Below, piece by piece: positions 24,984 through 32,603 of a DNA stretch of 64,000 nt. The translations under genes were made by a program, and so were the position numbers. The DNA lies in contig JBFIHA010000002.1 of assembly GCA_041602035.1 (NCBI GenBank), forward strand, positions 1 through 64,000, given 5' to 3'. Numbering within the stretch: the stretch's first letter is position 1; every line of letters begins with the position of its first letter. This DNA is from JAOTVV01 sp041602035 (GTDB taxonomy: Bacteria > Gemmatimonadota > Gemmatimonadetes > Gemmatimonadales > GWC2-71-9). The notes below the pieces were generated by a model. That model was given only the letters and a program-made list of their open reading frames with translations. It was not told where the DNA came from and made no database searches.

Positions 24984-25936
24984 GGCGTGGTCTGGCGGTC
25001 TACCCGGCCCGGACAATACGTCACGAGTGCGGACATCACTTCGCGCTGCAGGGTGTCGCCGAGTGGGCGGTTGATGAGCCGCCCGCGCACGACGAGCGCC
25101 GATGAGCCTCCTCCATCGAGATTCAAGGCGCGCTCCGCGCCGAGATCCCGCATGATGGTGGCCAGCTCCACCAGATCCACACCACGACTCGCTGGCTGGC
25201 GGCCATCGACCACGACGACGATGAGCTGTCCATCGAACGTGCGGCCCACCGCAGTACGGGGATGGGTCCTTGGGATCGCGCTCCCGAAGAAGATCTCCTC
25301 GTCCGACGTCACCCGGACGGCTCCGTCGACCACGAGCATCGGACCGGCGCCCACGGCGTCGCGCACGCTCCACAGACGTGCCAGCGACGAGTCGATCTCG
25401 GCCGGTGCCCCCGGCACGTGGGACGGCGGGGCCGGCCAGGCGAGCACCGTGTCTCCTCGGGTTGTCGCCCAGGTGATCTGGACCTCTCCACCCTCGGTGA
25501 AGCCTACCGCCGCGCGGGCAGCCTCGTAGCGTTGCGCGTCCCGCTCGACCGATCGCGTTGCCGGTGCGATCAGCTGATCGTCAACGAGCAGTAACCCCGC
25601 GTGGACCGATGGTGTGCGGTCCATCGCGAAGTAGCCGCCGTTGACGGCAACGCACACGTCGTCGGACGCGGCGAAGCTCGTCAGCGTCTCGCGGCCGTCC
25701 TGCGGATCGTCCGAAAGCCTCACGCGCGTGACCACCTGCGGGTGGGGCTCGTCAATGCGCACCGCCCACGCCCGTACCGGCGGGATGCTGCTGTGGCCGG
25801 CAAACACACGGACGCCCGCCGGCAGGTCCACGTTGATCGAGTCAATTGGCCGCCAGGTGAGTCGTATCGCCTCGCCACCCGAGCCACTCTGACATGCGGT
25901 GAGGGCGATGGTGAGAGGAATCCAGAGCCGTGTCAT
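24980..25936 (-). CDS. Exported phosphodiester glycosidase (NAGPA-domain) lipoprotein
   Basis: A 318-residue lipoprotein; the lipobox is ALTAC with Cys near residue 15. The NAGPA-type domain shows AVNGGYFAMDRTPS, IPRTHPRTAVGR and NLDGGGSSALVV, the conserved Gly/Ser-rich core of the phosphodiester glycosidase family (Pfam phosphodiester glycosidase). Relatives remove GlcNAc from phosphodiesters or act on envelope glycans in bacteria. It is translationally coupled at both ends by ATGA overlaps, to the methyltransferase upstream and the decarboxylase downstream. Those partners do not suggest one pathway. Confidence 0.8.
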   Translation of the reverse strand: MTRLWIPLTIALTACQSGSGGEAIRLTWRPIDSINVDLPAGVRVFAGHSSIPPVRAWAVRIDEPHPQVVTRVRLSDDPQDGRETLTSFAASDDVCVAVNGGYFAMDRTPSVHAGLLLVDDQLIAPATRSVERDAQRYEAARAAVGFTEGGEVQITWATTRGDTVLAWPAPPSHVPGAPAEIDSSLARLWSVRDAVGAGPMLVVDGAVRVTSDEEIFFGSAIPRTHPRTAVGRTFDGQLIVVVVDGRQPASRGVDLVELATIMRDLGAERALNLDGGGSSALVVRGRLINRPLGDTLQREVMSALVTYCPGRVDRQTTP

Positions 25937-26538
25937 GCGCTCGCGGTCTGGCTGGGCTTGCGGGCGACGAGCTGGACCACTGCGCTCCGACCGACATGGA
26001 GCCGTCCCTCGAGCACGTCGCGCTCCACTTCCTGAGCAATCACGAAGTCGAGTCCGCCGAGTTCCACGCGCAACTCGTCGAGCGACACGAGCAGGTCGGC
26101 GATGGGTGGACCGCCTGTCCCATGGGCAAGCTGCCGCGGCGTGTAGCCTTCGAGAATGAGCACACCTTCGGGGCGGAGACCGGCGGCAATCTGCCGGTGC
26201 AGGCGACGGCGGGGCGCGCGTGGCAAGTGGCAGAAGATCGATACGATGCCGTCCCAGGCCCCTCCGGCGATGGCATACTCTGCGAGGTCGGCGACTTCGG
26301 TGCTGATCGTGGCATGCACCCGAGCGGCGAGACGCCGGGCCTTTTCGAGTCCCACCGCGGAGGCGTCGACACAGTGCACCATCCAGCCGCGCGTGGCGAG
26401 AAACGTGGCATTACGACCCTCGCCTTCCCCGAGGCTCAGTATTCGGCCGGGTGGAAGGTGGTGCGCAACCGATGTCAGGAAGGTGTTGGGGGCCGTGCCA
26501 TACGCATATCCCTCTTTGGCATACCGGGCGTCCCACAC
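25933..26538 (-). CDS. Class I SAM-dependent methyltransferase, TehB-like
   Basis: A 201-residue methyltransferase. The N-terminus WDARYAKEGYAYGTAPN and SAM motif I ILSLGEGEGRNATFLA (about 33-48) match the group that includes tellurite-resistance protein TehB and small thiol or metalloid methylases. The start is a GTG at 26538 with GAGG eight bases before it; a longer reading from 26754 crosses the Fe-S protein gene. The stop is coupled to the following lipoprotein gene. The substrate is not known. Confidence 0.78.
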   Translation of the reverse strand: MWDARYAKEGYAYGTAPNTFLTSVAHHLPPGRILSLGEGEGRNATFLATRGWMVHCVDASAVGLEKARRLAARVHATISTEVADLAEYAIAGGAWDGIVSIFCHLPRAPRRRLHRQIAAGLRPEGVLILEGYTPRQLAHGTGGPPIADLLVSLDELRVELGGLDFVIAQEVERDVLEGRLHVGRSAVVQLVARKPSQTASA

Positions 26539-26617
26539 AGTGGCGACCTCGGAGAGAGACCTCCCCGCTCCGTGGGTGCCGCCGCGGCTCCCGCGGCGCA
26601 CCGTTCCGCGATGGTCG

Positions 26618-27271
26618 TCAGTCGGCACGAAACCCCGCTGCCGCGTGCGAACCGTCACAGAACGGCTTGTTGCGGGATTGACCGCACCGACAGAACGCGG
26701 CTTTCTCATAGCGGGAGCACCGACTCCCACCACCATCGACGAGGTGAAACGCACCCCGAGCGATGATCGGACCGTTGGGCTGCGGGCTTATGGTCAGTAC
26801 ACCACCGGCGACATCATCACTCGACTCCACGGTTTCCCGAATCTCACCCGTATCCGAGAATCCGATCGTGTGATGCGTCCCGTCACACAGGGGCTTGCGC
26901 GCCGACGCACCGCAGCGGCAGAGCGCCACCCGGGAGTCGTGCAGCTGTACGTCTCCGCGCGTGCTGGTTACCTGGATCCGCCCGCGGAGGTACAGGGGGC
27001 CACTCGCCGCAACGGCAACGGTATTCTCCGGATCGGCCTGCTCTCCGCTGTCGCGGTCCAAGCGGTCGTAGTGCAGTGCGCCCGTCGGGCAGTGCACGAT
27101 CATCGCTGCAATCGCGTCCGCTGTGGCGCCGTCGGGATCGATCCACGGACGGCGGTCGGGATCGAACACGGTGGGCAGCCGATGCACGCACTCGGCGGCA
27201 TGGATGCATCGCTCGACGTCGTACGCGACTCTGATGGAAGCGTTCTCATAGGCCTTGATTCTCCCCGCCAT
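26618..27271 (-). CDS. Iron-sulfur protein with one ferredoxin-like and two CDGSH clusters
   Basis: A 217-residue cytoplasmic protein with three predicted cluster sites. The N-terminal part (Cys22, Cys28, Cys61 within RCIHAAECV and HCPTGALHY) matches a divergent [4Fe-4S] mono-cluster domain. Two CDGSH domains follow, with ligands Cys118/Cys120/Cys129/His133 and Cys194/Cys196/Cys205/His209. CDGSH proteins carry labile [2Fe-2S] clusters used in redox or cluster transfer. The ATG at 27271 follows GGAGGAG. It sits 28 bp from the dut gene on the same strand. Confidence 0.88.
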   Translation of the reverse strand: MAGRIKAYENASIRVAYDVERCIHAAECVHRLPTVFDPDRRPWIDPDGATADAIAAMIVHCPTGALHYDRLDRDSGEQADPENTVAVAASGPLYLRGRIQVTSTRGDVQLHDSRVALCRCGASARKPLCDGTHHTIGFSDTGEIRETVESSDDVAGGVLTISPQPNGPIIARGAFHLVDGGGSRCSRYEKAAFCRCGQSRNKPFCDGSHAAAGFRAD

Positions 27272-27299
27272 GCCGGCTCCTCCTCTCCTACGAGCGTGT

Positions 27300-27836
27300 C
27301 TAGTGTATGCCCGTGCTGCCCAGCCCTCCATTCCGGTCCGTCGACTGGGCCACTGAGCCCCGCTCCCACGGCAGCACCGCAAACCGGGTCAGAATCGCCT
27401 GGGCGATCCGCTCGCCGTGAGCGATCTCGCTTGAGCGTGGCGAGTCGTTCTTCACCATGATTAGCCACTCGTCGGGATAATCGGCGTCGATTGTCCCGGG
27501 TGCGTTGGGAAGGATGAAGCCTCGACCGAACGCCACGGATGACCGAATGCGGATCTGTGCCTCGAATCCGTCCGGCACGCGTGCCTTGAACCCTGTCGGC
27601 ACGAGCGCGACGTCCCCAGGATCCAGGACCAGCCGCCCATCGGCGATCTTGGTCTCCAGCCGCTCGCCCGATGATGCCGCGATCACGGTCACCGTGCGAT
27701 CCCGAAGGTCGGCGCGCACGTCGTAGCCAGCCGCGCCCTCCGTCTGCCGGGTGGGAACGGTGATCCCATCGTGCAGCGGCTCGAAAACGATACGCGGCGC
27801 AGCGGACGGCGGTAGATCGTGGCCGTGAGAGGTCAT
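27300..27836 (-). CDS. dut: Deoxyuridine 5'-triphosphate nucleotidohydrolase (dUTPase)
   Basis: Hydrolyses dUTP to dUMP and pyrophosphate, keeping uracil out of DNA and supplying thymidylate synthesis. All five trimeric-dUTPase motifs can be placed: GAAGYDVRAD, IRSSVAFGRG, GTIDADYPDEW, GERIAQAIL and the C-terminal GGLGSTG. The second motif has SSVA where SGLA is usual, and the third lacks the common Arg/Gly step (DYPDEW for DYRGE). At 178 residues it is slightly longer than typical, through an N-terminal extension and an insertion at about 45-66. Confidence 0.9.
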   Translation of the reverse strand: MTSHGHDLPPSAAPRIVFEPLHDGITVPTRQTEGAAGYDVRADLRDRTVTVIAASSGERLETKIADGRLVLDPGDVALVPTGFKARVPDGFEAQIRIRSSVAFGRGFILPNAPGTIDADYPDEWLIMVKNDSPRSSEIAHGERIAQAILTRFAVLPWERGSVAQSTDRNGGLGSTGIH

Positions 27837-27920
27837 GGTGACTGTTGTCCGTATCTCAGAACGTCAGAAATCTTCCCACCTGCACCCGCTTCCGACATGA
27901 GCGCATGTCGACTCAAGATA

Positions 27921-28295
27921 CTAGCGTGTCCGGCGTCGACTCGGCTCGCCGCGAGGCCGCCACCGGAATCGGTCCAGTGAGAGTCTGCCGTTGCGGTCGA
28001 AGACGACCCCCTCCGATTCGAGGAGGTATCGCTGCAGCTGGTCGTCTCCCCGCTGTGAGCGGGCACTGATCTGTCCTTGAGCATTGACCACTCGATGCCA
28101 CGGAATGTCCTCACCGTCGGGGAGCGCGTGGAGCGCATAGCCCACCTGGCGGGCGTGACCGGGTAGGCCGGCGAGACTGGCAACCTGCCCGTAGGTGGCG
28201 ACTCTCCCGTGTGGGATTCGACAAACGATCCGGTAGATCCGGGTGTAACGGGTCGGGCCTATGGGGCTTCCATTGGCAAGCGGCTGCGTCGCCAC
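27921..28295 (-). CDS. Alkyltransferase-like DNA-binding protein (ATL)
   Basis: A 124-residue protein with the MGMT DNA-binding domain but no methyl-acceptor cysteine: the usual PCHRV is PWHRVV with Trp66. This Trp-for-Cys change defines the alkyltransferase-like proteins, which bind O6-alkylguanine, flip the base and hand the lesion to nucleotide excision repair. The arginine-finger region GHARQVGYAL (about 46-55) is present. The start overlaps the end of the rhodanese gene by 37 bp; a somewhat shorter N-terminus cannot be excluded. Confidence 0.82.
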   Translation of the reverse strand: MATQPLANGSPIGPTRYTRIYRIVCRIPHGRVATYGQVASLAGLPGHARQVGYALHALPDGEDIPWHRVVNAQGQISARSQRGDDQLQRYLLESEGVVFDRNGRLSLDRFRWRPRGEPSRRRTR

Positions 28296-28669
28296 CCGGC
28301 CATGTCGCCGTCAAGGTGATATACCCGCTCGAAGCCGGCCTGTCTGAGCCGAACCTCGGCGTTCTCCGCCCTCGGGCCACTTTCGCAATACACCACGATG
28401 TCACGATCTCGGGAGCTGCCCAGCTCGGCGAGACGGGCACCAAGTTGCTGGTACGGGATGTTGACGGCACCTGCGACGTGGCCCGATCGGAACTCCTCGA
28501 CACTCCGGACGTCGAGCACGAGCGGCGCGTCGGGACGACCGAGGCGCGATGCTAGCTCTTGCTGTGCCATCGGCCGGTGTGAGCTGGGCGTTCCGATGCA
28601 CGCGATGGCGAGGAGTCCCATTGCCGCAAGTGCAGCGCGCGCGCAATTGGGGAACGTCAGCAGATGCAT
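28259..28669 (-). CDS. Rhodanese-domain lipoprotein
   Basis: A 136-residue exported protein. The lipobox ending at Cys24 (LLAIAC) predicts a lipid anchor. The single rhodanese domain carries LVLDVRSVEEFRSGHVAGAVNIP and the active loop CESGPRA with Cys95, so it should be catalytically competent in sulfur transfer. Its periplasmic location makes thiosulfate or persulfide handling likely. The ATG at 28669 has GAAGGA seven bases upstream. It overlaps the start of the ATL gene. Confidence 0.82.
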   Translation of the reverse strand: MHLLTFPNCARAALAAMGLLAIACIGTPSSHRPMAQQELASRLGRPDAPLVLDVRSVEEFRSGHVAGAVNIPYQQLGARLAELGSSRDRDIVVYCESGPRAENAEVRLRQAGFERVYHLDGDMAGWRRSRLPMEAP

Positions 28670-28787
28670 GCGCAGATCCTTCGATTGGTCACCGTTGGGC
28701 AGATGAGATCTCATCAGCCAGACAGATCGATGGCCGGTCGATGGAAGGGTACCCACTGGTCCGCAAGCACCGCAATCCACCCCCGGG

Positions 28788-29363
28788 TCACCAGAGATCG
28801 GTGCGGGAGGTGTAGGGGATAGGTGGATGTCCGGCGGCCTTGCGGAGAATCGTCAGTTGGCCGATATGGTACGCCTCGTGTTGCAGCAGAAAGGCGATGG
28901 CTCCGAGGAAACTCGAATCGCTGACCGGAAACTTCTGCGGCGCGGGAGCATCTAGGGCCTCGTCTGGCAACCCCTGCAAGACGGGGCGAACGCGCCGCGA
29001 GACTGAAAGCCACAGGCTCGCTATCGACGCGGGAGAAGGCACTGTGCCGAGATCCTCGACACGCTTCGCATCCCGAATGGTCCGAAGCAGCGGGTCGGCC
29101 ATCTCCACGGAGAGCAGCTGCGCCAGGAAATTCCGGGCGTCGAGGACGTGGACCGCAATCCCCGGCATGCCGGCCATCCCCACCGGCTGCACCCACCCGC
29201 GGTCGGCGCTCACGTCTTGGAGCACCGCCAGCAGGAGACTGGTATTCAACTCAAAGACCGCCAGATGGGGTCGCAGTTTGGGATTCATCGCACCGCTCAC
29301 GGTCCCGTGGTGCTCACGCACCGCCGACGCCCTCGCGGGCGTCTCCGTGAGGCGAGGGGTCAT
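28788..29363 (-). CDS. DinB-family protein
   Basis: A second DinB-like four-helix protein, 191 residues from the ATG at 29363. The C-terminal FLLQHEAYHIGQLTILRKAAG carries the conserved His pair, and NFLAQLL near the middle corresponds to the first metal helix, where the usual His is not obvious. Upstream of this ATG is GGAAGGGAG, which I used to choose it; a start at 29288 (MNPKLRP) would avoid a 50-bp overlap with the MFS gene but has a poor ribosome site. Function unknown. Confidence 0.68.
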   Translation of the reverse strand: MTPRLTETPARASAVREHHGTVSGAMNPKLRPHLAVFELNTSLLLAVLQDVSADRGWVQPVGMAGMPGIAVHVLDARNFLAQLLSVEMADPLLRTIRDAKRVEDLGTVPSPASIASLWLSVSRRVRPVLQGLPDEALDAPAPQKFPVSDSSFLGAIAFLLQHEAYHIGQLTILRKAAGHPPIPYTSRTDLW

Positions 29364-30576
29364 GATGCTCCCTTCCTCGACGTAGCGAGGGTGCCAGGCG
29401 GGCAATCGACCAGATCCCCATCATCGGTCCAAACGTGAGGATCGCGAAGGCCCAGCGCCAGCTACCCGCCTCGGCGATGGTGGGCACGAGCTGGATGGTG
29501 AGCATCGTGAGCAGGAAGCCGAGCGAGGTCTGAATCGTCAGCGCCGTCCCGACCGCGTGCGTCGGCACGACCTCGGTGATGAGGGCACTGAACTGCGCGG
29601 AGTCGGCGATGACGAAGAAGCCCCAGATGAGCGTCAACGGCACGACGAGCCACAGCGTGGACCCAAAGACCACGCCCGCGAGGAGCGCACAGGCCCCGCT
29701 CACCGCCATGGCGCGAATCACCAATCGATCGTACCCGACACGGTCAGCGACCCATCCGCCCCAGAGACATCCGGCTCCACCCACGGCGATGGCCGCAAAC
29801 GCAATGAGACTCACGACTGCATCAGAAGTGCCTTGCCCACTGGCCACGGTGCTTGCGGCGAGAAACGCCGGAATCCACGTCCAGAAGGCATACAGCTCCC
29901 ACATGTGACCAAGGTATCCGCCGGTGGCCAGCCGCATCTCGCGTTGTCGGAGCACGCGTCCCACCAGCCCCCACGAGAACGGCCGACGGCTGAACGCATA
30001 CGGTCCGTCGCGATATGTGCTGAGTACGAGCACCGAGGCAAGGAGCGCTCCGGCCGAGACCGACAGCACCACAGGGGTGATGCCGCCCGGTACCCACGCC
30101 CGCATCAGGTACGGCGCTGCCTTGCCGACCGTCAGTGCCCCGACCACGGTCCCGATAGCCAGGCCTCGGCCGCGTCGAAACCACGTCGCGGCCATCTTCA
30201 TGCCCGGCGGATACACGCCCGCGAGGAAGAACCCCGTGGCAAATCGCAGCACGAGCGCCGAACGGTAGTCGGGTGTCACGACGAGTGTGGCATTGGCGAT
30301 CGCGCCGAGTGCGGCTGCCGTCGCGAAATACGTGCGTGCTGGCACCACATCGGCGAGGTTGAGCACGGCAGCGGTCGCGGTGCCGACCACGAAGCCCAGC
30401 TGCACCACCGCGGTGAGCCATCCGGCCTGCGACTGACTCAACGACCACATCGCCCGGAACTCGTCGGAGACAGCACTCGCCGAGAACCACAGGCTCATGC
30501 CTAAGAGCTCGGCGATCGCGAGCAACCCGAGCATGGTGGCCGGGCGCTTCACGGCGCCATGACCTGGCGACTTCAC
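29314..30576 (-). CDS. Major facilitator superfamily transporter
   Basis: A 420-residue inner-membrane carrier with about 12 hydrophobic segments. The first begins LGLLAIAELLGMSLWFSASAV, and the loop between TM2 and TM3 holds a weak MFS signature. It resembles the CynX/NNP side of the superfamily more than the sugar carriers. A short charged tail ends the chain. The start is a GTG without a clear ribosome site; the ATG at 30534 is an alternative. Its substrate cannot be inferred, and its neighbours are unrelated. Confidence 0.82.
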   Translation of the reverse strand: MKSPGHGAVKRPATMLGLLAIAELLGMSLWFSASAVSDEFRAMWSLSQSQAGWLTAVVQLGFVVGTATAAVLNLADVVPARTYFATAAALGAIANATLVVTPDYRSALVLRFATGFFLAGVYPPGMKMAATWFRRGRGLAIGTVVGALTVGKAAPYLMRAWVPGGITPVVLSVSAGALLASVLVLSTYRDGPYAFSRRPFSWGLVGRVLRQREMRLATGGYLGHMWELYAFWTWIPAFLAASTVASGQGTSDAVVSLIAFAAIAVGGAGCLWGGWVADRVGYDRLVIRAMAVSGACALLAGVVFGSTLWLVVPLTLIWGFFVIADSAQFSALITEVVPTHAVGTALTIQTSLGFLLTMLTIQLVPTIAEAGSWRWAFAILTFGPMMGIWSIARLAPSLRRGREHHDPSPHGDAREGVGGA

Positions 30577-30603
30577 GGGTATCCGTCGATCGGGGTGGAC
30601 GGT

Positions 30604-31170
30604 CTAGCCCAGGAGGCCGGTCCACACCGGCTCGAGTGTGATGAGGATGCCGAGATCGGCTGGCAGGTCGGCGCCGTGTCCAGCGTGAAGACAGAACTCT
30701 GGCGTCGGCCCAAGTACCATTTGCCGACCCCACAGCGTCGTGGCGCCCCCCTCGAAGCGTGGATCGAGCGTGGTGTAGAAATCCGCATAGGGCTGCCCGC
30801 GCGGTTTGGAAAGCCATAACGCTGCCCGAGTTGCCTCGAGGTCTGATCGACCCTTGCGCAAGCGGTACAATCCAGCGATTCCGTTCCCTGCGAGTGCCGC
30901 GGTCCGGTCGTGTGCCACCTGGCGCCGACCCGACACGGCTGCGTCGTTGAGGGGGTCCAGCGCTTCCGATCCCTCCACCAAGTACCAGTCCTCGTACACG
31001 GGTTGGGTGGACGGGAGCCACGGTGCCCGGTCGATCCGAAAGCTCGTGGAGCCAAGGTACCCGGGCGGGCTGCCTGCATGGAGCGCCTCGTGAAATGCTC
31101 GGAGCCACCGCTCGTACTCCTCCGCCTGCGCCTCCAGGATGGCGGTGTGCCAGAAGACGTACGCCAACAC
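30604..31170 (-). CDS. Conserved protein of unknown function
   Basis: A 188-residue soluble protein I do not recognise. It begins VLAYVFWHTAILEAQAEEYE and contains FRIDRAPWLP, EDWYLVEGSEALDPLNDAAV and YTTLDPRFEGGATTLWGRQM. The beta-alpha rhythm of two similar halves, each with a conserved Trp/Tyr patch, suggests a ferredoxin-like or Dabb-type fold, but this is a guess. No signal peptide or membrane segment. It starts at a GTG one base after the stop of the small zinc-binding protein gene and is surely co-transcribed with it. Confidence 0.6.
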   Translation of the reverse strand: MLAYVFWHTAILEAQAEEYERWLRAFHEALHAGSPPGYLGSTSFRIDRAPWLPSTQPVYEDWYLVEGSEALDPLNDAAVSGRRQVAHDRTAALAGNGIAGLYRLRKGRSDLEATRAALWLSKPRGQPYADFYTTLDPRFEGGATTLWGRQMVLGPTPEFCLHAGHGADLPADLGILITLEPVWTGLLG

Positions 31171-31171
31171 G

Positions 31172-31366
31172 TCAGTCGTGGTGATCGGCCGGCCGGAGGT
31201 TTTCCGCTCCGGGAAGTCGGCCGATGAGTTGGGCGGGATCGTGAATCAAGACTGGCAGATGCTGCGGACAAATCCACAGCGACGTGCCACGGTAGTGCAG
31301 GGGGATGAGCGGTGTCAAATGGTCTTCTCGCTGGCAGGCTAGGCAAGTTCCCTGGGAGGTGGTCAT
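31172..31366 (-). CDS. Small putative zinc-binding protein
   Basis: A 64-residue protein with CLAC near residues 8-11 and CPQH near 34-37, a CxxC...CxxH arrangement that could hold one zinc ion. The central sequence reads TPLIPLHYRGTSLWICPQHL. AGGAG nine bases before the ATG at 31366 decides the start; the longer reading is an Arg-rich leader. The next gene starts directly after its stop. No function is known to me. Confidence 0.62.
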   Translation of the reverse strand: MTTSQGTCLACQREDHLTPLIPLHYRGTSLWICPQHLPVLIHDPAQLIGRLPGAENLRPADHHD

Positions 31367-31422
31367 CGATGTGGGCTCCTGATCGAGTGGTGGACGGTCC
31401 CGCTTCGGTCGGCGTCGCTGCT

Positions 31423-31782
31423 TCAGACACGCTTCAGGTGGTCGATCGTCCGCGCGTTCCGCACGTTCCCAGTGTTGACGGTGGTGATGGGCTCGAAGAG
31501 TAGCACGTGGACTTCCTCCTCGGCGGATGGGCAGTGCTCGACTCCACGCGGGACGATCAGGCATTCGCCTTCCTTGAGGGTCACCGTTCGATCGCGAAAC
31601 TCCATGGTGAGCCGTCCTTTGAGCACCATGAACAGCTCGTCTTCCGACGCGTGTTGATGCCAGACGAACGTGCCTTTGAGCTTCGCGAGCTTGACGTATT
31701 GTCCGTTCAGTTCACCGACGATGCGCGGGCTCCAGTGCTCATCGAAGCTCGCGAGCGCCCTCTGCAGGTCGATTACATCCAT
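31423..31782 (-). CDS. Single-domain cupin protein
   Basis: A 119-residue beta-barrel protein. Cupin motif 1 is WHQHASEDELFMVLKG, with His42, His44 and Glu49 as metal ligands, and motif 2 is VPRGVEHCPSA, with His83. All four ligands are present, so a metal site is likely. Single-domain cupins of this kind may be dioxygenases, isomerases or sugar-binding regulators. The gene lies in a row of small same-strand genes and gives no pathway clue. Confidence 0.82.
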   Translation of the reverse strand: MDVIDLQRALASFDEHWSPRIVGELNGQYVKLAKLKGTFVWHQHASEDELFMVLKGRLTMEFRDRTVTLKEGECLIVPRGVEHCPSAEEEVHVLLFEPITTVNTGNVRNARTIDHLKRV

Positions 31783-31818
31783 GAGATACTTCCATTGGTT
31801 GCGGTGACACGGCGGCCG

Positions 31819-32319
31819 CTACTCGAACCGTCGCTCCCACCATCCGATGCTCCAATAGCGTCCGAACTTTCGCCCCGCCTCCGAAAACGTTCCGACGTGT
31901 CGGTACCCGAGCGCTTCGTGGAGCGACACAGACGACGGATTGGGGAGAGCAATCCCCGCGTACGCCCGGTGGACGTCTTCCTCTTCGAGGGTGCTCAACA
32001 GCCGCTCGTAGAGGAGCCGGCCAATGCTCCGGCCGACGCGTTCTGGCGAGACGTACACGGTGGTCTCGACCGAGGGCGCGTACGCGGGTTTCGGTCGGAT
32101 CGGCGTGCTGGACGCGTAGCCCACGGCACGGCCCTCGTCGTCGGCCACGAAGAGGCGTTGGCGCCCTCGTGTCCCGAACCCCGTCAGCCAGAGCTCGCGC
32201 TCGCCGAATGTGACCGGCTCGACGTCGAAGGTCACGTGTGAAGTCAGCACGTAGTGGTTGTAAATACGGACGAGGTCGGGCAGGTCCCGATGCTCGGCCG
32301 GCCGGATCACGACCTGCAT
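31819..32319 (-). CDS. GNAT N-acetyltransferase, phosphinothricin acetyltransferase-like
   Basis: A 166-residue GNAT protein. It opens with IRPAEHRDLPDLVRIYNHYV, the typical start of the phosphinothricin/methionine sulfoximine acetyltransferases (PAT/MddA). The acetyl-CoA loop is in SPERVGRSIGRLLYERLL (about 91-108), and ALPNPSSVSLHEALGYRHVGTF is the late signature of the group. In soil bacteria such enzymes commonly act on methionine derivatives or other amino-group substrates. No resistance cluster surrounds it. Confidence 0.85.
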   Translation of the reverse strand: MQVVIRPAEHRDLPDLVRIYNHYVLTSHVTFDVEPVTFGERELWLTGFGTRGRQRLFVADDEGRAVGYASSTPIRPKPAYAPSVETTVYVSPERVGRSIGRLLYERLLSTLEEEDVHRAYAGIALPNPSSVSLHEALGYRHVGTFSEAGRKFGRYWSIGWWERRFE

Positions 32320-32341
32320 GGGTCGGTCGACCAGGGGTGAT

Positions 32342-32572
32342 TCACGCGAGGTCGAGCGCAGCCTTGGCGTCGTCCAGCTTGTTGGCCGGCACCATCAGCG
32401 CCACCCCCCGGACCGTTCGACCCTGGTGGCCGGGCCCGAACAGCCCAACGGCTCCGCGCTGGTCGATGCGCGAGGGGATACCGACGCTTTCCAACCGGCC
32501 CGCCGCCATCTCGGCTTCGAACGTGGCGCCGTAGGTGGCGACGGTTGCCCACTTTGGCTTGGCCTGTGTCAT
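32342..32572 (-). CDS. DUF2007-type small protein
   Basis: A 76-residue protein of the DUF2007 family (putative signal-transducing domain). The pattern ATYGATFEAEMAAGRLESVG, then GIPSRIDQ and VALMVPANKLDDAKAAL is characteristic of this ferredoxin-like domain, which resembles PII folds. Its job is unknown. The gene sits between the acetyltransferase and peptidase genes with short gaps on both sides. Confidence 0.75.
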   Translation of the reverse strand: MTQAKPKWATVATYGATFEAEMAAGRLESVGIPSRIDQRGAVGLFGPGHQGRTVRGVALMVPANKLDDAKAALDLA

Positions 32573-32603
32573 TCTGAGTCATCTCCGCAGGTGAGGCCGC
32601 AGT

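Noticed and set aside
23379..25529. Long plus-strand open frame of 716 codons
   Set aside because: It lies antisense to the decarboxylase and glycosidase genes, which have complete catalytic motifs. The frame is a GC-rich shadow with no domain signal.
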